Position numbers and translations under genes: made by a program. DNA of 64,000 nucleotides from Candidatus Aminicenantota bacterium (GTDB taxonomy: Bacteria > Acidobacteriota > Aminicenantia > UBA2199). The stretch is taken from contig JAOZUQ010000001.1 in the NCBI GenBank assembly GCA_029938635.1, positions 78,880 to 142,879 on the forward strand, in the 5' to 3' direction. Each line of letters opens with the position of its first letter. The stretch's first letter is position 1. Shown in pieces: positions 18,008 through 25,178 of this stretch. Under the pieces are notes generated by a model. The model worked only from the letters and a program-made list of their open reading frames with translations, did no database searches and was not told the origin of the DNA.

Positions 18008-18394
18008 TCAGGAGAGGAATCTTATTACTTTTTCAATAAAGGATATTTTATCCCGGGGCAATTCAAATTCATCATTAAATATAACTTCACTAACCAGTTC
18101 TCCGATCTTATTCAAATCCGATTCATCAGAATATGTGAACAGATAATCAATATTCTCCACTGCTTCCAATATTTCCAACCTCTCTTCGACAGGTGTATAT
18201 TCCCCGGCAAACTCGACTGCAACCACCAATATATCACTTCGATCCTTTGCAAAATTGAAGAGATCTATATGATAAGGTTTCAGGAAATCAAAAACACCTC
18301 CGGTCAGAACCACCTTTTTTCCGGGGATTTTCCCAACCAGTTCTGTCACCGTTTGAATGTCGGATATTTTTGCTGACCCGGGAGTATAAGACAT
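18008..18394 (-). CDS. Degenerate RfaE2-like nucleotidyltransferase-fold protein
   Basis: A 128-residue protein that matches the cytidylyl/adenylyltransferase fold of RfaE2/TagD. VVLTGGVFDFLKPYHIDLF aligns with the usual xxTxGCFDxLHxGHxxxL, and EERLEILEAVENIDYLF aligns with the EDRxxxLxALxxVDYVV stretch. The HxGH motif reads KPYH here, so the first His is lost. The nucleotide-binding loop normally found after VGVNSD is largely deleted, and no ISSTxxR-type motif is present. A catalytic role is doubtful. It is the last gene after wzm-wzt, with its ATG overlapping the wzt stop, so a link to LPS sugar or export is likely by context. Confidence 0.6.
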   Translation of the reverse strand: MSYTPGSAKISDIQTVTELVGKIPGKKVVLTGGVFDFLKPYHIDLFNFAKDRSDILVVAVEFAGEYTPVEERLEILEAVENIDYLFTYSDESDLNKIGELVSEVIFNDEFELPRDKISFIEKVIRFLS

Positions 18395-19653
18395 TATTTT
18401 TTAAGTTTGATCTTTATGTTTTCCGAAAAATCCCACTCATGAGAAACTCTGGCTATCCCTATATCCCTGTGAATTGATACTACCTTGAAAGTGTAGAGAA
18501 AATGGTGATAGTCGAAAGGGAAACCATCTCTTTTATGTACTGCCAGGTTCAGGAAATAAGTACCGTTTACAAGATTGAGAGAAGGGATGTTTATCCTGAC
18601 CTTTCCCTTGCCTGATATCTCATTTGACTTAAAATTCTCTATATGAGTGTTTGAACCGTAGCAATTTACCCCTTCATAATTTAATATGCCCATTCCGAAG
18701 ACAAAATCCTTCTCTTTCCTTTTCGAATTAACATCAAATTCGATGCTGAGGGGTTCGTCATATGAAAAAACATATTTTTCATTCCCTTTTCCATCCCTCA
18801 TTTTTACATTTGTTATCTCAACATCCCGGCTTCCCCATCTCTTCTCTTTATCCAGGCTTCCTTCAGCTTCCTTGTTCTGATGATCAGCAGAGGCCTTTTC
18901 CTCATCCTTTTTACCTATATATTCGAGATAAGCATCTGTGATCCTTTTCGGATACCCCTGCTTGAATATTTTCCCGTCTTTTATCCAAATTACTTTATCA
19001 CTTATCCTCTCAACCGTTCCGAGATCATGAGAAACGAAGATTATGGTTTTCCCCTTTCTTTTAAATTCATTGATCTTATCAAGACATTTTGGAACAAAAG
19101 AAGCATCACCAACAGCAAGGACCTCATCAATCAGCAGAATATCGGGATCGACATTTATTGCAATTGAAAATCCCAGCCTCATGTACATACCGGAAGAGTA
19201 GGTCTTGACAGGATTGTCGATAAAATCCTCAAGTTCAGCAAACTTTATTATATCTTCCAACTTTTCCTCGATCCTTTTTTTTGAAAGTCCGAGGATACTT
19301 CCGTTTATAAAAATATTTTCACGCCCGGAGATCTCCGGATGAAAACCCGCACCCAACTCTATGAGCGCACTTATTCTCCCTTCGGTTACCACCTCACCTT
19401 TTGAAGGCTTTGATATTCCTGCAAGTATTTTTAACAAAGTGCTCTTACCGGAACCATTCTCCCCAATTATACTCACGGTCTTACCTTTCTTCACATCAAA
19501 ACTAACCCCTTTCAAAGCAGCAAACACCTCATCGCTTTTAAGATCTGAGAACAATGTTTTGCTTAGGAAAGCACTCTTTAATGTCAGAAATTTGTGTTTA
19601 TTGGAGAATTTTTTATAGAATTTGTGAAGATCCTTTACAATAATATTTCCCAT
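18394..19653 (-). CDS. wzt: ABC transporter ATPase of O-antigen type (Wzt-like) with C-terminal domain
   Basis: A 419-residue ATPase of the polysaccharide exporter family. Walker A GENGSGKST, signature TYSSGMYMRLGFS and Walker B ILLIDEVLAVGDASF are intact. Residues from about 280 form an extra beta-sandwich domain like the carbohydrate-binding Wzt C-terminal domain, which in O9a-type systems recognises the capped end of the glycan. The start at 19653 was chosen because GAGG lies six bases upstream and only one base separates it from the wzm stop. The longer in-frame start at 19692 would add 13 residues inside wzm and has no ribosome site. No glycosyltransferase genes are nearby. Confidence 0.9.
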   Translation of the reverse strand: MGNIIVKDLHKFYKKFSNKHKFLTLKSAFLSKTLFSDLKSDEVFAALKGVSFDVKKGKTVSIIGENGSGKSTLLKILAGISKPSKGEVVTEGRISALIELGAGFHPEISGRENIFINGSILGLSKKRIEEKLEDIIKFAELEDFIDNPVKTYSSGMYMRLGFSIAINVDPDILLIDEVLAVGDASFVPKCLDKINEFKRKGKTIIFVSHDLGTVERISDKVIWIKDGKIFKQGYPKRITDAYLEYIGKKDEEKASADHQNKEAEGSLDKEKRWGSRDVEITNVKMRDGKGNEKYVFSYDEPLSIEFDVNSKRKEKDFVFGMGILNYEGVNCYGSNTHIENFKSNEISGKGKVRINIPSLNLVNGTYFLNLAVHKRDGFPFDYHHFLYTFKVVSIHRDIGIARVSHEWDFSENIKIKLKK

Positions 19654-19654
19654 G

Positions 19655-20461
19655 TCAGACCTCTTCCACAAAAGTATCACGTAGTTTATCAAACAGTTTA
19701 TAACCTAAATAAAACAATATCAGGCCGACGATCAATGTAACAATAAGCTTTTTATAGTGGGGAAGGGTGCCGTAAAAAAACAGGTATTGGTATGCTTCAA
19801 CTATGTGGGTCATCGGATTGAGAGAGAGGAACAATTTAAGAAACTTCGAATTCTGGATCGGCTCAAAGGAGAACGGATAAATTATCGGAGTAACAAAAAA
19901 CCACAGGGTTATCAGATTTACAAGTATATCCTTAATGTCCCGAAAATGAACTGTCAGGGCGGAAATAAAAAAGGCAAGCCCCATAGTGAAAATAAATTGA
20001 ACAAACATTGCAATAGGTAGAAAAAGGACCCAGATACTCAATGATTTTCCCAATATCAGGAATGCAATAATAAGCACCGGGACACCGAGAATAAAATGGA
20101 CCATGTTTGTTATTACAACCATCATAGGAAGTATCTCTACCGGAAAATTAATTTTCTTAATCAGGGAGCCATGGGCAATAAGTACATTTGCCGACTCAAG
20201 AACAGAAGAAGAGAACCAGGTCCACGGCAGAATGCCTGTGAAGAAAAATACCGAATAGTAGATCGACTTCTCCATCTCGGCATACTTCGGTTGGAAAATG
20301 AGCCCGAAAACTATCGAGTATACAGTCACAAGGAGGATAGGGTTCATAAAACTCCAGAAAAATCCAAGTACGGTTCCTCTGTATTTTGCCTTCAGCTCCC
20401 TGGAGACCATAACAAAAAGCAACTGCCTGTACCGGTAAAGCTCTTTTATACTTTCTAACAT
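19655..20461 (-). CDS. wzm: ABC-2 type polysaccharide export permease (Wzm-like)
   Basis: A 268-residue permease with six membrane segments. N-terminus LYRYRQLLFVMVSRELKAKYRGTVLG is the interfacial helix typical of Wzm/TagG/KpsM permeases, followed by FFWSFMNPILLVTVYSIVFG. The C-terminal LNPMTHIVEAYQYLFFYG matches the family. Together with Wzt it flips a lipid-linked glycan across the inner membrane. It starts one base after the methyltransferase stop and precedes wzt with a one-base gap. Confidence 0.92.
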   Translation of the reverse strand: MLESIKELYRYRQLLFVMVSRELKAKYRGTVLGFFWSFMNPILLVTVYSIVFGLIFQPKYAEMEKSIYYSVFFFTGILPWTWFSSSVLESANVLIAHGSLIKKINFPVEILPMMVVITNMVHFILGVPVLIIAFLILGKSLSIWVLFLPIAMFVQFIFTMGLAFFISALTVHFRDIKDILVNLITLWFFVTPIIYPFSFEPIQNSKFLKLFLSLNPMTHIVEAYQYLFFYGTLPHYKKLIVTLIVGLILFYLGYKLFDKLRDTFVEEV

Positions 20462-20462
20462 T

Positions 20463-21191
20463 TCACCTTCCTGCTAAAATAGCTTCCATTTCATCAGAAT
20501 AGACACCAACGGAATGGTAAATGATCAACGGAGAATTTTCTTTCAGATCATTTTTATAATTGGTCAATTGTATCAGAAATCTCTCCGGTTTACCATCTGT
20601 AAACGATAACACCTTCCTCAGCCTCACAGGGAATAGTCCATATTGTCCGGAAAGATCGATCAATTCTTTAAACCTGTCATAGGGAAGTATCAGGAAGAGG
20701 CTCCCCCCTTTACCCATAATTGAACTGCTCATGCCAACTATCTTTTCCAGATCTATATCAATCTCGAACTTTCCCTTTCTGACCTCCACATTCCTGCTGA
20801 GATGTCCCATACCGGTTTTCAGGTAAGGGGGGTTCGAAAAAATATTCATTATGCCTGAATATTCTGAATAAATGTCACTAAAATCTGCATTTATCACATC
20901 GAATTGATCCTGAAGAGAGTTTCCCTCAATACTCATTTTCGATAGATCAAAAAGATCCTTCTGAATTTCAATACCCGTAATGAAAGGTAGTTTCTTTCTA
21001 AACAAAAGGAGAAGGGAGATGATTCCGGATCCGGATCCTATTTCGAGCCCTTTGTATTTCGATGAAGGTATAAAATCGGCCAGAATAGGCGAATCAACAC
21101 TGAATCTGTATCCCTTCCTGTTCTGAAATATTTTGACCTGGTTTTTATAAAAATAATCGAGAGAGATTCGATCCTTATCATACTTTATCAT
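20463..21191 (-). CDS. TrmN6-like N6-adenine methyltransferase
   Basis: A 242-residue class I SAM-dependent methyltransferase. SAM-binding GLEIGSGSGIISLLLL at about 48-63, acidic loop GIEIQKDLFDLS, and the catalytic NPPY motif (SNPPYLKTG) are visible. The architecture and order resemble YfiC/TrmN6, which methylates A37 of tRNA1(Val), with the FRNGYRFSxD-like start FQNRKGYRFSVDSPIL. The target cannot be proved from sequence. It overlaps cinA by 14 bases and precedes wzm. Confidence 0.82.
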   Translation of the reverse strand: MIKYDKDRISLDYFYKNQVKIFQNRKGYRFSVDSPILADFIPSSKYKGLEIGSGSGIISLLLLFRKKLPFITGIEIQKDLFDLSKMSIEGNSLQDQFDVINADFSDIYSEYSGIMNIFSNPPYLKTGMGHLSRNVEVRKGKFEIDIDLEKIVGMSSSIMGKGGSLFLILPYDRFKELIDLSGQYGLFPVRLRKVLSFTDGKPERFLIQLTNYKNDLKENSPLIIYHSVGVYSDEMEAILAGR

Positions 21192-22422
21192 GTTTTAAAT
21201 ATTTGAAGATCATATTCAGGCAATAGTTTATAGTCCGTATCTTTACAACTTCTCTGTCTCCGGGAAAAATTCTGTATTCACCTGTTTCTTTCTCCGGTGT
21301 GCTCATATGCATAAAAACCAATCCAACCGGTTTTTTAGAAGTGCCACCGCCGGGCCCTGCTATTCCTGTTATCGAGACGCCTATATCTGAGCCAGTCAAT
21401 TTCCTGACATTCTCAGCCATCTCCTTTGCAGCATGTTTTGAGACTGCACCATGTTTTTTCAGGGTCTCCTCTTTCACATCCAGGATTCCTGTTTTTAACT
21501 CATTTGAGTAGGGAATTACACCACCGAGGAATACCTCAGAACTGCCCGGAACATTTGTAAGAACATTCCCTAAGCCTCCACCTGTACAACTTTCCGCAAC
21601 ACTTAATGAAAGGCCGAGCCGGGTCATTTCCCTGATGATCAACTCCTCAATCCTCACATCCTCTTCTGTTATGAGATATTCACCTATTTTCTCTCTGATA
21701 TCTTCCGCCACCTGATCTGTCAATTCTTTGATCTCTTCAATATCTTTTTTTGCACGCCCCAGAAGGTGGACCTCTATAAGTCCGGGAGAAGCCAATATTG
21801 TAGTTATCGGATTTTTGTATCTCCTGTAGATCCCTGAGATCATTGAATCAGCCTCTGATTCGGTTATCCCGCCAAACTTCAGTATCCTCTTGTATATATG
21901 GAAATTTGAAAGTGGAGAGATTTTTTCCTCCAGGATCTTGTCAAAAATCGGTATCATCTCTTTTGGCGGCCCCGGAAGGAGAAGCAATCTGACCTTCCCA
22001 TCATCAAAATATTGTCCTGGTGCAGTACCTGCGGAGTTACTCAGCACTTCCGCACCATCAAGGACAAAAGCCTGCCTCTTGTTTATCTGAGGCATATCAA
22101 TTCCTCTCACACGGAACATTTCCTCAATATCTGCAACAATATCATCATTAAAAACAAGTTTTAGTTTTAATGCATCTGCAGCAGATTCCCTTGTGATATC
22201 ATCTTCTGTCGGCCCAAGGCCGCCTGACACGATCACGAGTTGAGATCTTTTACAGGCATTTTTTATTGTCCAACTAAGGTTATCCCTGTTATCACCGACA
22301 ACCATCTTCATGTCTATCAGGATCCCCTTTTCTCCAAGTTTTCTGGCAATATAAAGAGAATTTGTATCTATCTTGTCGTGGTCAAGAAGTTCACTGCCGA
22401 CTGCTATAAATATTGCTCTCAT
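21178..22422 (-). CDS. cinA: CinA family protein (NMN amidase / ADP-ribose pyrophosphatase type)
   Basis: A 414-residue two-domain CinA, the usual length. The N-terminal MoaB/Mog-like COG1058 domain starts MRAIFIAVGSELL and has VIVSGGLGPTEDDITRE. The C-terminal domain has SVAESCTGGGLGNVLTNVPGSS and the active segment GVSITGIAGPGGGTSKKPVG. The C-terminal domain deamidates nicotinamide mononucleotide; the N-terminal domain hydrolyses ADP-ribose-like dinucleotides. No Shine-Dalgarno is seen. A consensus promoter ends nine bases before the ATG. It heads the cinA-trmN-wzm-wzt-rfaE2-like operon. Confidence 0.95.
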   Translation of the reverse strand: MRAIFIAVGSELLDHDKIDTNSLYIARKLGEKGILIDMKMVVGDNRDNLSWTIKNACKRSQLVIVSGGLGPTEDDITRESAADALKLKLVFNDDIVADIEEMFRVRGIDMPQINKRQAFVLDGAEVLSNSAGTAPGQYFDDGKVRLLLLPGPPKEMIPIFDKILEEKISPLSNFHIYKRILKFGGITESEADSMISGIYRRYKNPITTILASPGLIEVHLLGRAKKDIEEIKELTDQVAEDIREKIGEYLITEEDVRIEELIIREMTRLGLSLSVAESCTGGGLGNVLTNVPGSSEVFLGGVIPYSNELKTGILDVKEETLKKHGAVSKHAAKEMAENVRKLTGSDIGVSITGIAGPGGGTSKKPVGLVFMHMSTPEKETGEYRIFPGDREVVKIRTINYCLNMIFKYLKHDKV

Positions 22423-22431
22423 TTCGGTAAG

Positions 22432-22460
22432 ATATTATTTAATTCCCCTCAACATGTCAA
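22432..22460 (-). promoter_or_regulatory. Promoter of the cinA-wzm-wzt operon, abutting the ATG
   Basis: TTGACA (22455-22460) and TAATAT (22432-22437) on the minus strand with a 17-nt spacer. Nine nucleotides separate the -10 box from the cinA ATG, so the leader is at most two or three bases. Confidence 0.7.
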
Positions 22461-22481
22461 ATTAACAACAATTATTGAGAT

Positions 22482-22552
22482 TGGTAATAGGTCATGGGTC
22501 AGAGGTTTAGCATAGATACCTGTAGATCACCTCTAACCACTTACCCCTTGCC
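22482..22552. repeat. Imperfect palindromic intergenic repeat, copy 1
   Basis: GGTAATAGGTCATGGGTCAG and its partner CTCTAACCACTTACCCCTTG, about 20 bp apart, form a degenerate inverted repeat of about 25 bp per arm between cinA and hypC. The right arm closely matches a single arm at 24021-24044 on the far side of the hypC and DUF2891 genes. The role is unknown. Confidence 0.55.
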
Positions 22553-22567
22553 AAGTAGCTGAAAGTT

Positions 22568-22596
22568 TTGAATATGGGTAAATAATATGTTATATT
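22568..22596 (+). promoter_or_regulatory. Promoter of hypC
   Basis: TTGAAT (22568-22573) and TATATT (22591-22596), 17 nt apart, followed by a leader of about 15 nt containing GAGGAGGAG before the hypC ATG. Confidence 0.7.
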
Positions 22597-22617
22597 TAAA
22601 CTTTATGAGGAGGAGAC

Positions 22618-22878
22618 ATGTGTCTTGCATTTCCGGCAACAATCATCAAATTAGACGGCCCCAATGCCACCGTAGAATTCCACAATGTGAAAAGAGACAT
22701 TCGTGTTGACCTCATTGGTGATTGTCAGATCGGTGACCATGTTCTCGTTCATGCAGGCTTTGCAATAAATAAACTCGATGAAGAGGGAGCCAGGGAGACT
22801 ATGGAAACCTGGACCGAGCTTATCGAGATCATGGAAAAAGAAGATAAGAAATTAAAGAACGATCAAAGTCCCGAATAG
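22618..22878 (+). CDS. hypC: HypC/HybG/HupF-family hydrogenase maturation chaperone
   Basis: An 86-residue protein with the invariant HypC start MCLAFPATII, whose Cys2 binds iron or the hydrogenase precursor after removal of Met. The mid region GDCQIGDHVLVHAGFAINKLDEEGA is also diagnostic. HypC carries the Fe(CN)2CO precursor with HypD during assembly of the [NiFe] hydrogenase site. Here it stands alone, with its own promoter and strong GGAGGAG site, and no other hyp or hydrogenase gene is in the window. The nickel importer 25 kb away is consistent with a hydrogenase elsewhere. Its 3' end overlaps the convergent DUF2891 gene by 16 bases. Confidence 0.93.
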   Translation: MCLAFPATIIKLDGPNATVEFHNVKRDIRVDLIGDCQIGDHVLVHAGFAINKLDEEGARETMETWTELIEIMEKEDKKLKNDQSPE

Positions 22879-23966
22879 GCATAGACAGCAAAAGAGCCCA
22901 GCCAGTGCTCTCCCTCATAATAACCACTCCTGATATTTTCCATTGCAGTTCTCAAGTGTAATTTTAAAGCATCTTCCAATATCCCTTTAAGTGGATCCCC
23001 ATTCGGAATAGCCTTAAGAATTGCTGAAAAACTCCAGACCCTGCTTAAGTTCAACCCGTCCAGGTGAGATAATTTCCCATCAGTTCTGTCCGAGACAATT
23101 GCGGGAATAAGAAGATTACTGTTTCTGATATCCGGGAAGAACTTTTCAAACCATTTTACAAATTCTTCATTTTCCAGGACCCTTGTCATTAGTAATATTT
23201 CCATCAGGCATGGGGAGAAAAAATCCTCACCTCCCGGTTCCCATGAATCGGGGCAATTCATATCATTCCCGAAATATCCTCTGCTCCTGGATACAACCAG
23301 TTCAAGAAGTTTCTTATTATTTAAAGTTTTTCCGTAATCATATGCGAATAAGAGTCCGAAAGCAGTGTTAGGATGAACTCCCGTTCTGATCGGATAGGTT
23401 TGCTTCGGCAGGAAATTCAGATAGTTCGAAACGATCTTATCAGCAAGTGGTAAAATGATGACATACATCGCCTTTCCGGCAGGATCATCCCATGTGTACA
23501 ATTCTTCCGTTAACTTAAGAAGCCACGACCATCCATAAGTCCGTTCAAATGATTTTCTGCTCTTCTGATTCAGATATTCCACTTCAGCAACTATTTTTTC
23601 AGGAGTGATGTTTCTTTTAAGTGCTGCAATAATTTTTTCTCTGATACTGATCTCAGGATAAATTTTCAGAACCCTGACCAGCATCCAATGGCCGTGAACT
23701 GAGGAGTGCCAGTCAAAACAACCATAAAATGCGGGATGCTGCTGCCTGGGAAGTTTAAGATCCTTCTCACCATTAAACACATGTGACGGTTTGTTCGGAT
23801 ACTCCTTCTCAATACAATTCAATGCCATCCCGGCAAATTTTAGTGCCAGCTCCTCGGAGAATTCCGGAATTTGCGGAGAACTATCATTTACCGGTGTTGA
23901 AAAAATTTTACCGCCTGTTATTAATATAATCCCAAGTATCAGAATGATTGCCACTTTAGTTTTCAT
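22863..23966 (-). CDS. Secreted DUF2891 family protein
   Basis: A 367-residue exported protein with a signal peptide at about 1-22 (VAIILILGIILITGG). The mature part has the DUF2891 signature HPAFYGCFDWHSSVHGHWML near residue 77-96 and the helical repeats with PNTAFGLLFAYDYG and GEDFFSPCLMEILLMTRVL. It is predicted to be an alpha/alpha toroid with conserved acidic and aromatic residues, like glycan-acting enzymes, but no reaction is known for the family. It is transcribed alone and convergent with hypC. Confidence 0.87.
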   Translation of the reverse strand: MKTKVAIILILGIILITGGKIFSTPVNDSSPQIPEFSEELALKFAGMALNCIEKEYPNKPSHVFNGEKDLKLPRQQHPAFYGCFDWHSSVHGHWMLVRVLKIYPEISIREKIIAALKRNITPEKIVAEVEYLNQKSRKSFERTYGWSWLLKLTEELYTWDDPAGKAMYVIILPLADKIVSNYLNFLPKQTYPIRTGVHPNTAFGLLFAYDYGKTLNNKKLLELVVSRSRGYFGNDMNCPDSWEPGGEDFFSPCLMEILLMTRVLENEEFVKWFEKFFPDIRNSNLLIPAIVSDRTDGKLSHLDGLNLSRVWSFSAILKAIPNGDPLKGILEDALKLHLRTAMENIRSGYYEGEHWLGSFAVYAYSGL

Positions 23967-24020
23967 AATTTCTCCTTAATAAAATGATATATAATTTTCC
24001 GGCAATAATATCAAGTTAAA

Positions 24021-24044
24021 ACCTCTCACGCCTTGCCCCTTACC
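24021..24044. repeat. Intergenic repeat, copy 2 (single arm)
   Basis: ACCTCTCACGCCTTGCCCCT followed by TACC is closely related to the right arm of the palindrome at 22482-22552 (same orientation). It lies between the DUF2891 gene and the promoter at 24063. Confidence 0.5.
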
Positions 24045-24062
24045 AAATGCTCCATCTCTATG

Positions 24063-24090
24063 TTGTTTTTTGAGTGTAATGATTTATAAT
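24063..24090 (+). promoter_or_regulatory. Promoter of the beta-barrel-like gene
   Basis: TTGTTT (24063-24068) and a perfect TATAAT (24085-24090), 16 nt apart, with GGAGGAGGGG in the short leader. The -35 is weak. Confidence 0.55.
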
Positions 24091-24110
24091 AATAATCGGA
24101 GGAGGGGAGA

Positions 24111-24842
24111 ATGAAAAAACTAACATTATTATTTATTATTGCTGTTTTGATGGTAATCCCCGTTTCGGCAAAGGGGATGTTCGAATTCGGATTCCATTAT
24201 TCGGCCTGGAATGTAGATATGATAGCACCTATATTAGAGGATGAGATCATACCTGAGATAGAGTATTGGGATCCTGAATACGGCAGCCTCAATTTCGATT
24301 CTAACGGAAGCAATTTCGGATTTGAGTTCCGATTCTTCCCTGGTGGAAAGAACGGCTCACTTTCATTAGGGCTTTCATATGAAAGGAACAATTTCAAAAT
24401 GAAAGCCGAGGGAAGGTATGATGGATTTGATGATGACGGTGACCCTATAAAAGCAGAAGCTAAAGGCACAATAGACCTGTTCCCTCACTCGGTCAATCTC
24501 AGTATAAGATGGGAACTCTGGGCCACGAAGCGGATTCACCCGTATATCGGATTTGGTTTCGGATTCGGCGCACAGGATGCTCTTGTGAAGTTTCACTCGA
24601 GAGCAACGACTAATACAGGAGGTATTGATATTGTTGAAGAGCAGGACGAGATCTGGACCTTTGAAGATATTGTGGAAGAGTATGAAGCTGCAGAGGGAAA
24701 AAAACTGCTTGTCGGTTTCTTCCCGATTGTACATATAAATTTTGGATTTCGTGGTGAGATAGTGGACAATATATATTTTTTAGGCGAAGTCGCATTTTAT
24801 GATGGACTGATATTCAGAGGTGGTATTTCATACAGGTTCTGA
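24111..24842 (+). CDS. Predicted outer-membrane beta-barrel protein
   Basis: A 243-residue protein with a classical signal peptide (KKLTLLFIIAVLMVIPVSAKG, cut after about residue 20). The rest shows alternating amphipathic strands rich in Gly, Phe and Tyr, such as FEFGFHYSAWNVDMI, LSLGLSYERNNFKM and HPYIGFGFGFGAQ, ending in GGISYRF with a C-terminal Phe, as in outer-membrane proteins. Length would fit an eight-stranded barrel. No specific family is recognised. A GGAGGAGGGG site precedes the ATG. clpS follows after 36 bp. Confidence 0.78.
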   Translation: MKKLTLLFIIAVLMVIPVSAKGMFEFGFHYSAWNVDMIAPILEDEIIPEIEYWDPEYGSLNFDSNGSNFGFEFRFFPGGKNGSLSLGLSYERNNFKMKAEGRYDGFDDDGDPIKAEAKGTIDLFPHSVNLSIRWELWATKRIHPYIGFGFGFGAQDALVKFHSRATTNTGGIDIVEEQDEIWTFEDIVEEYEAAEGKKLLVGFFPIVHINFGFRGEIVDNIYFLGEVAFYDGLIFRGGISYRF

Positions 24843-24878
24843 AGATATAATGAATTCAGAAACACCGGAATAACTCAA

Positions 24879-25178
24879 ATGGGAACTGAAGAAGAAGTCA
24901 AACTGTCATCTGACTATAAGACTATTACACCTGAAATGTATAAAGTCGTAATATTTAATGATGACTATACAACAATGGATTTTGTTGTAGAGGTACTTAT
25001 ATCCTTTTTCAGCAAAACAGCATCAGAGGCAACAAAAATAATGCTGGATGTTCATAAGAAGGGGAAAGGTATCTGTGGGATTTACATACTAGATATAGCT
25101 GTCACAAAGGTAAATCAGGTAAACAAATATTCAAGGGAAAATGATTTCCCTTTAAAATGCAGTTATGAGAAAACATAA
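24879..25178 (+). CDS. clpS: ClpA adaptor protein ClpS
   Basis: A 99-residue adaptor that delivers N-degron substrates to ClpAP. The core [20 protein letters not shown] is the diagnostic N-degron pocket region, followed by [16 protein letters not shown] with the conserved His. It is directly followed by clpA (stop and start adjacent), the usual pairing. Confidence 0.96.
   Translation: MGTEEEVKLSSDYKTITPEMYKVVIFNDDYTTMDFVVEVLISFFSKTASEATKIMLDVHKKGKGICGIYILDIAVTKVNQVNKYSRENDFPLKCSYEKT

Noticed and set aside
19654-19692. Upstream start adding 13 residues to Wzt
   Set aside because: It lies inside wzm, lacks a Shine-Dalgarno, and the ATG at 19653 has GAGG at the right distance.
13925-22422. Possible defence or anti-phage island (kinase, phosphatase, FHA, ABC genes)
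   Set aside because: The genes fit ordinary signalling and O-antigen export; no nuclease, toxin, reverse transcriptase or other defence effector is present.
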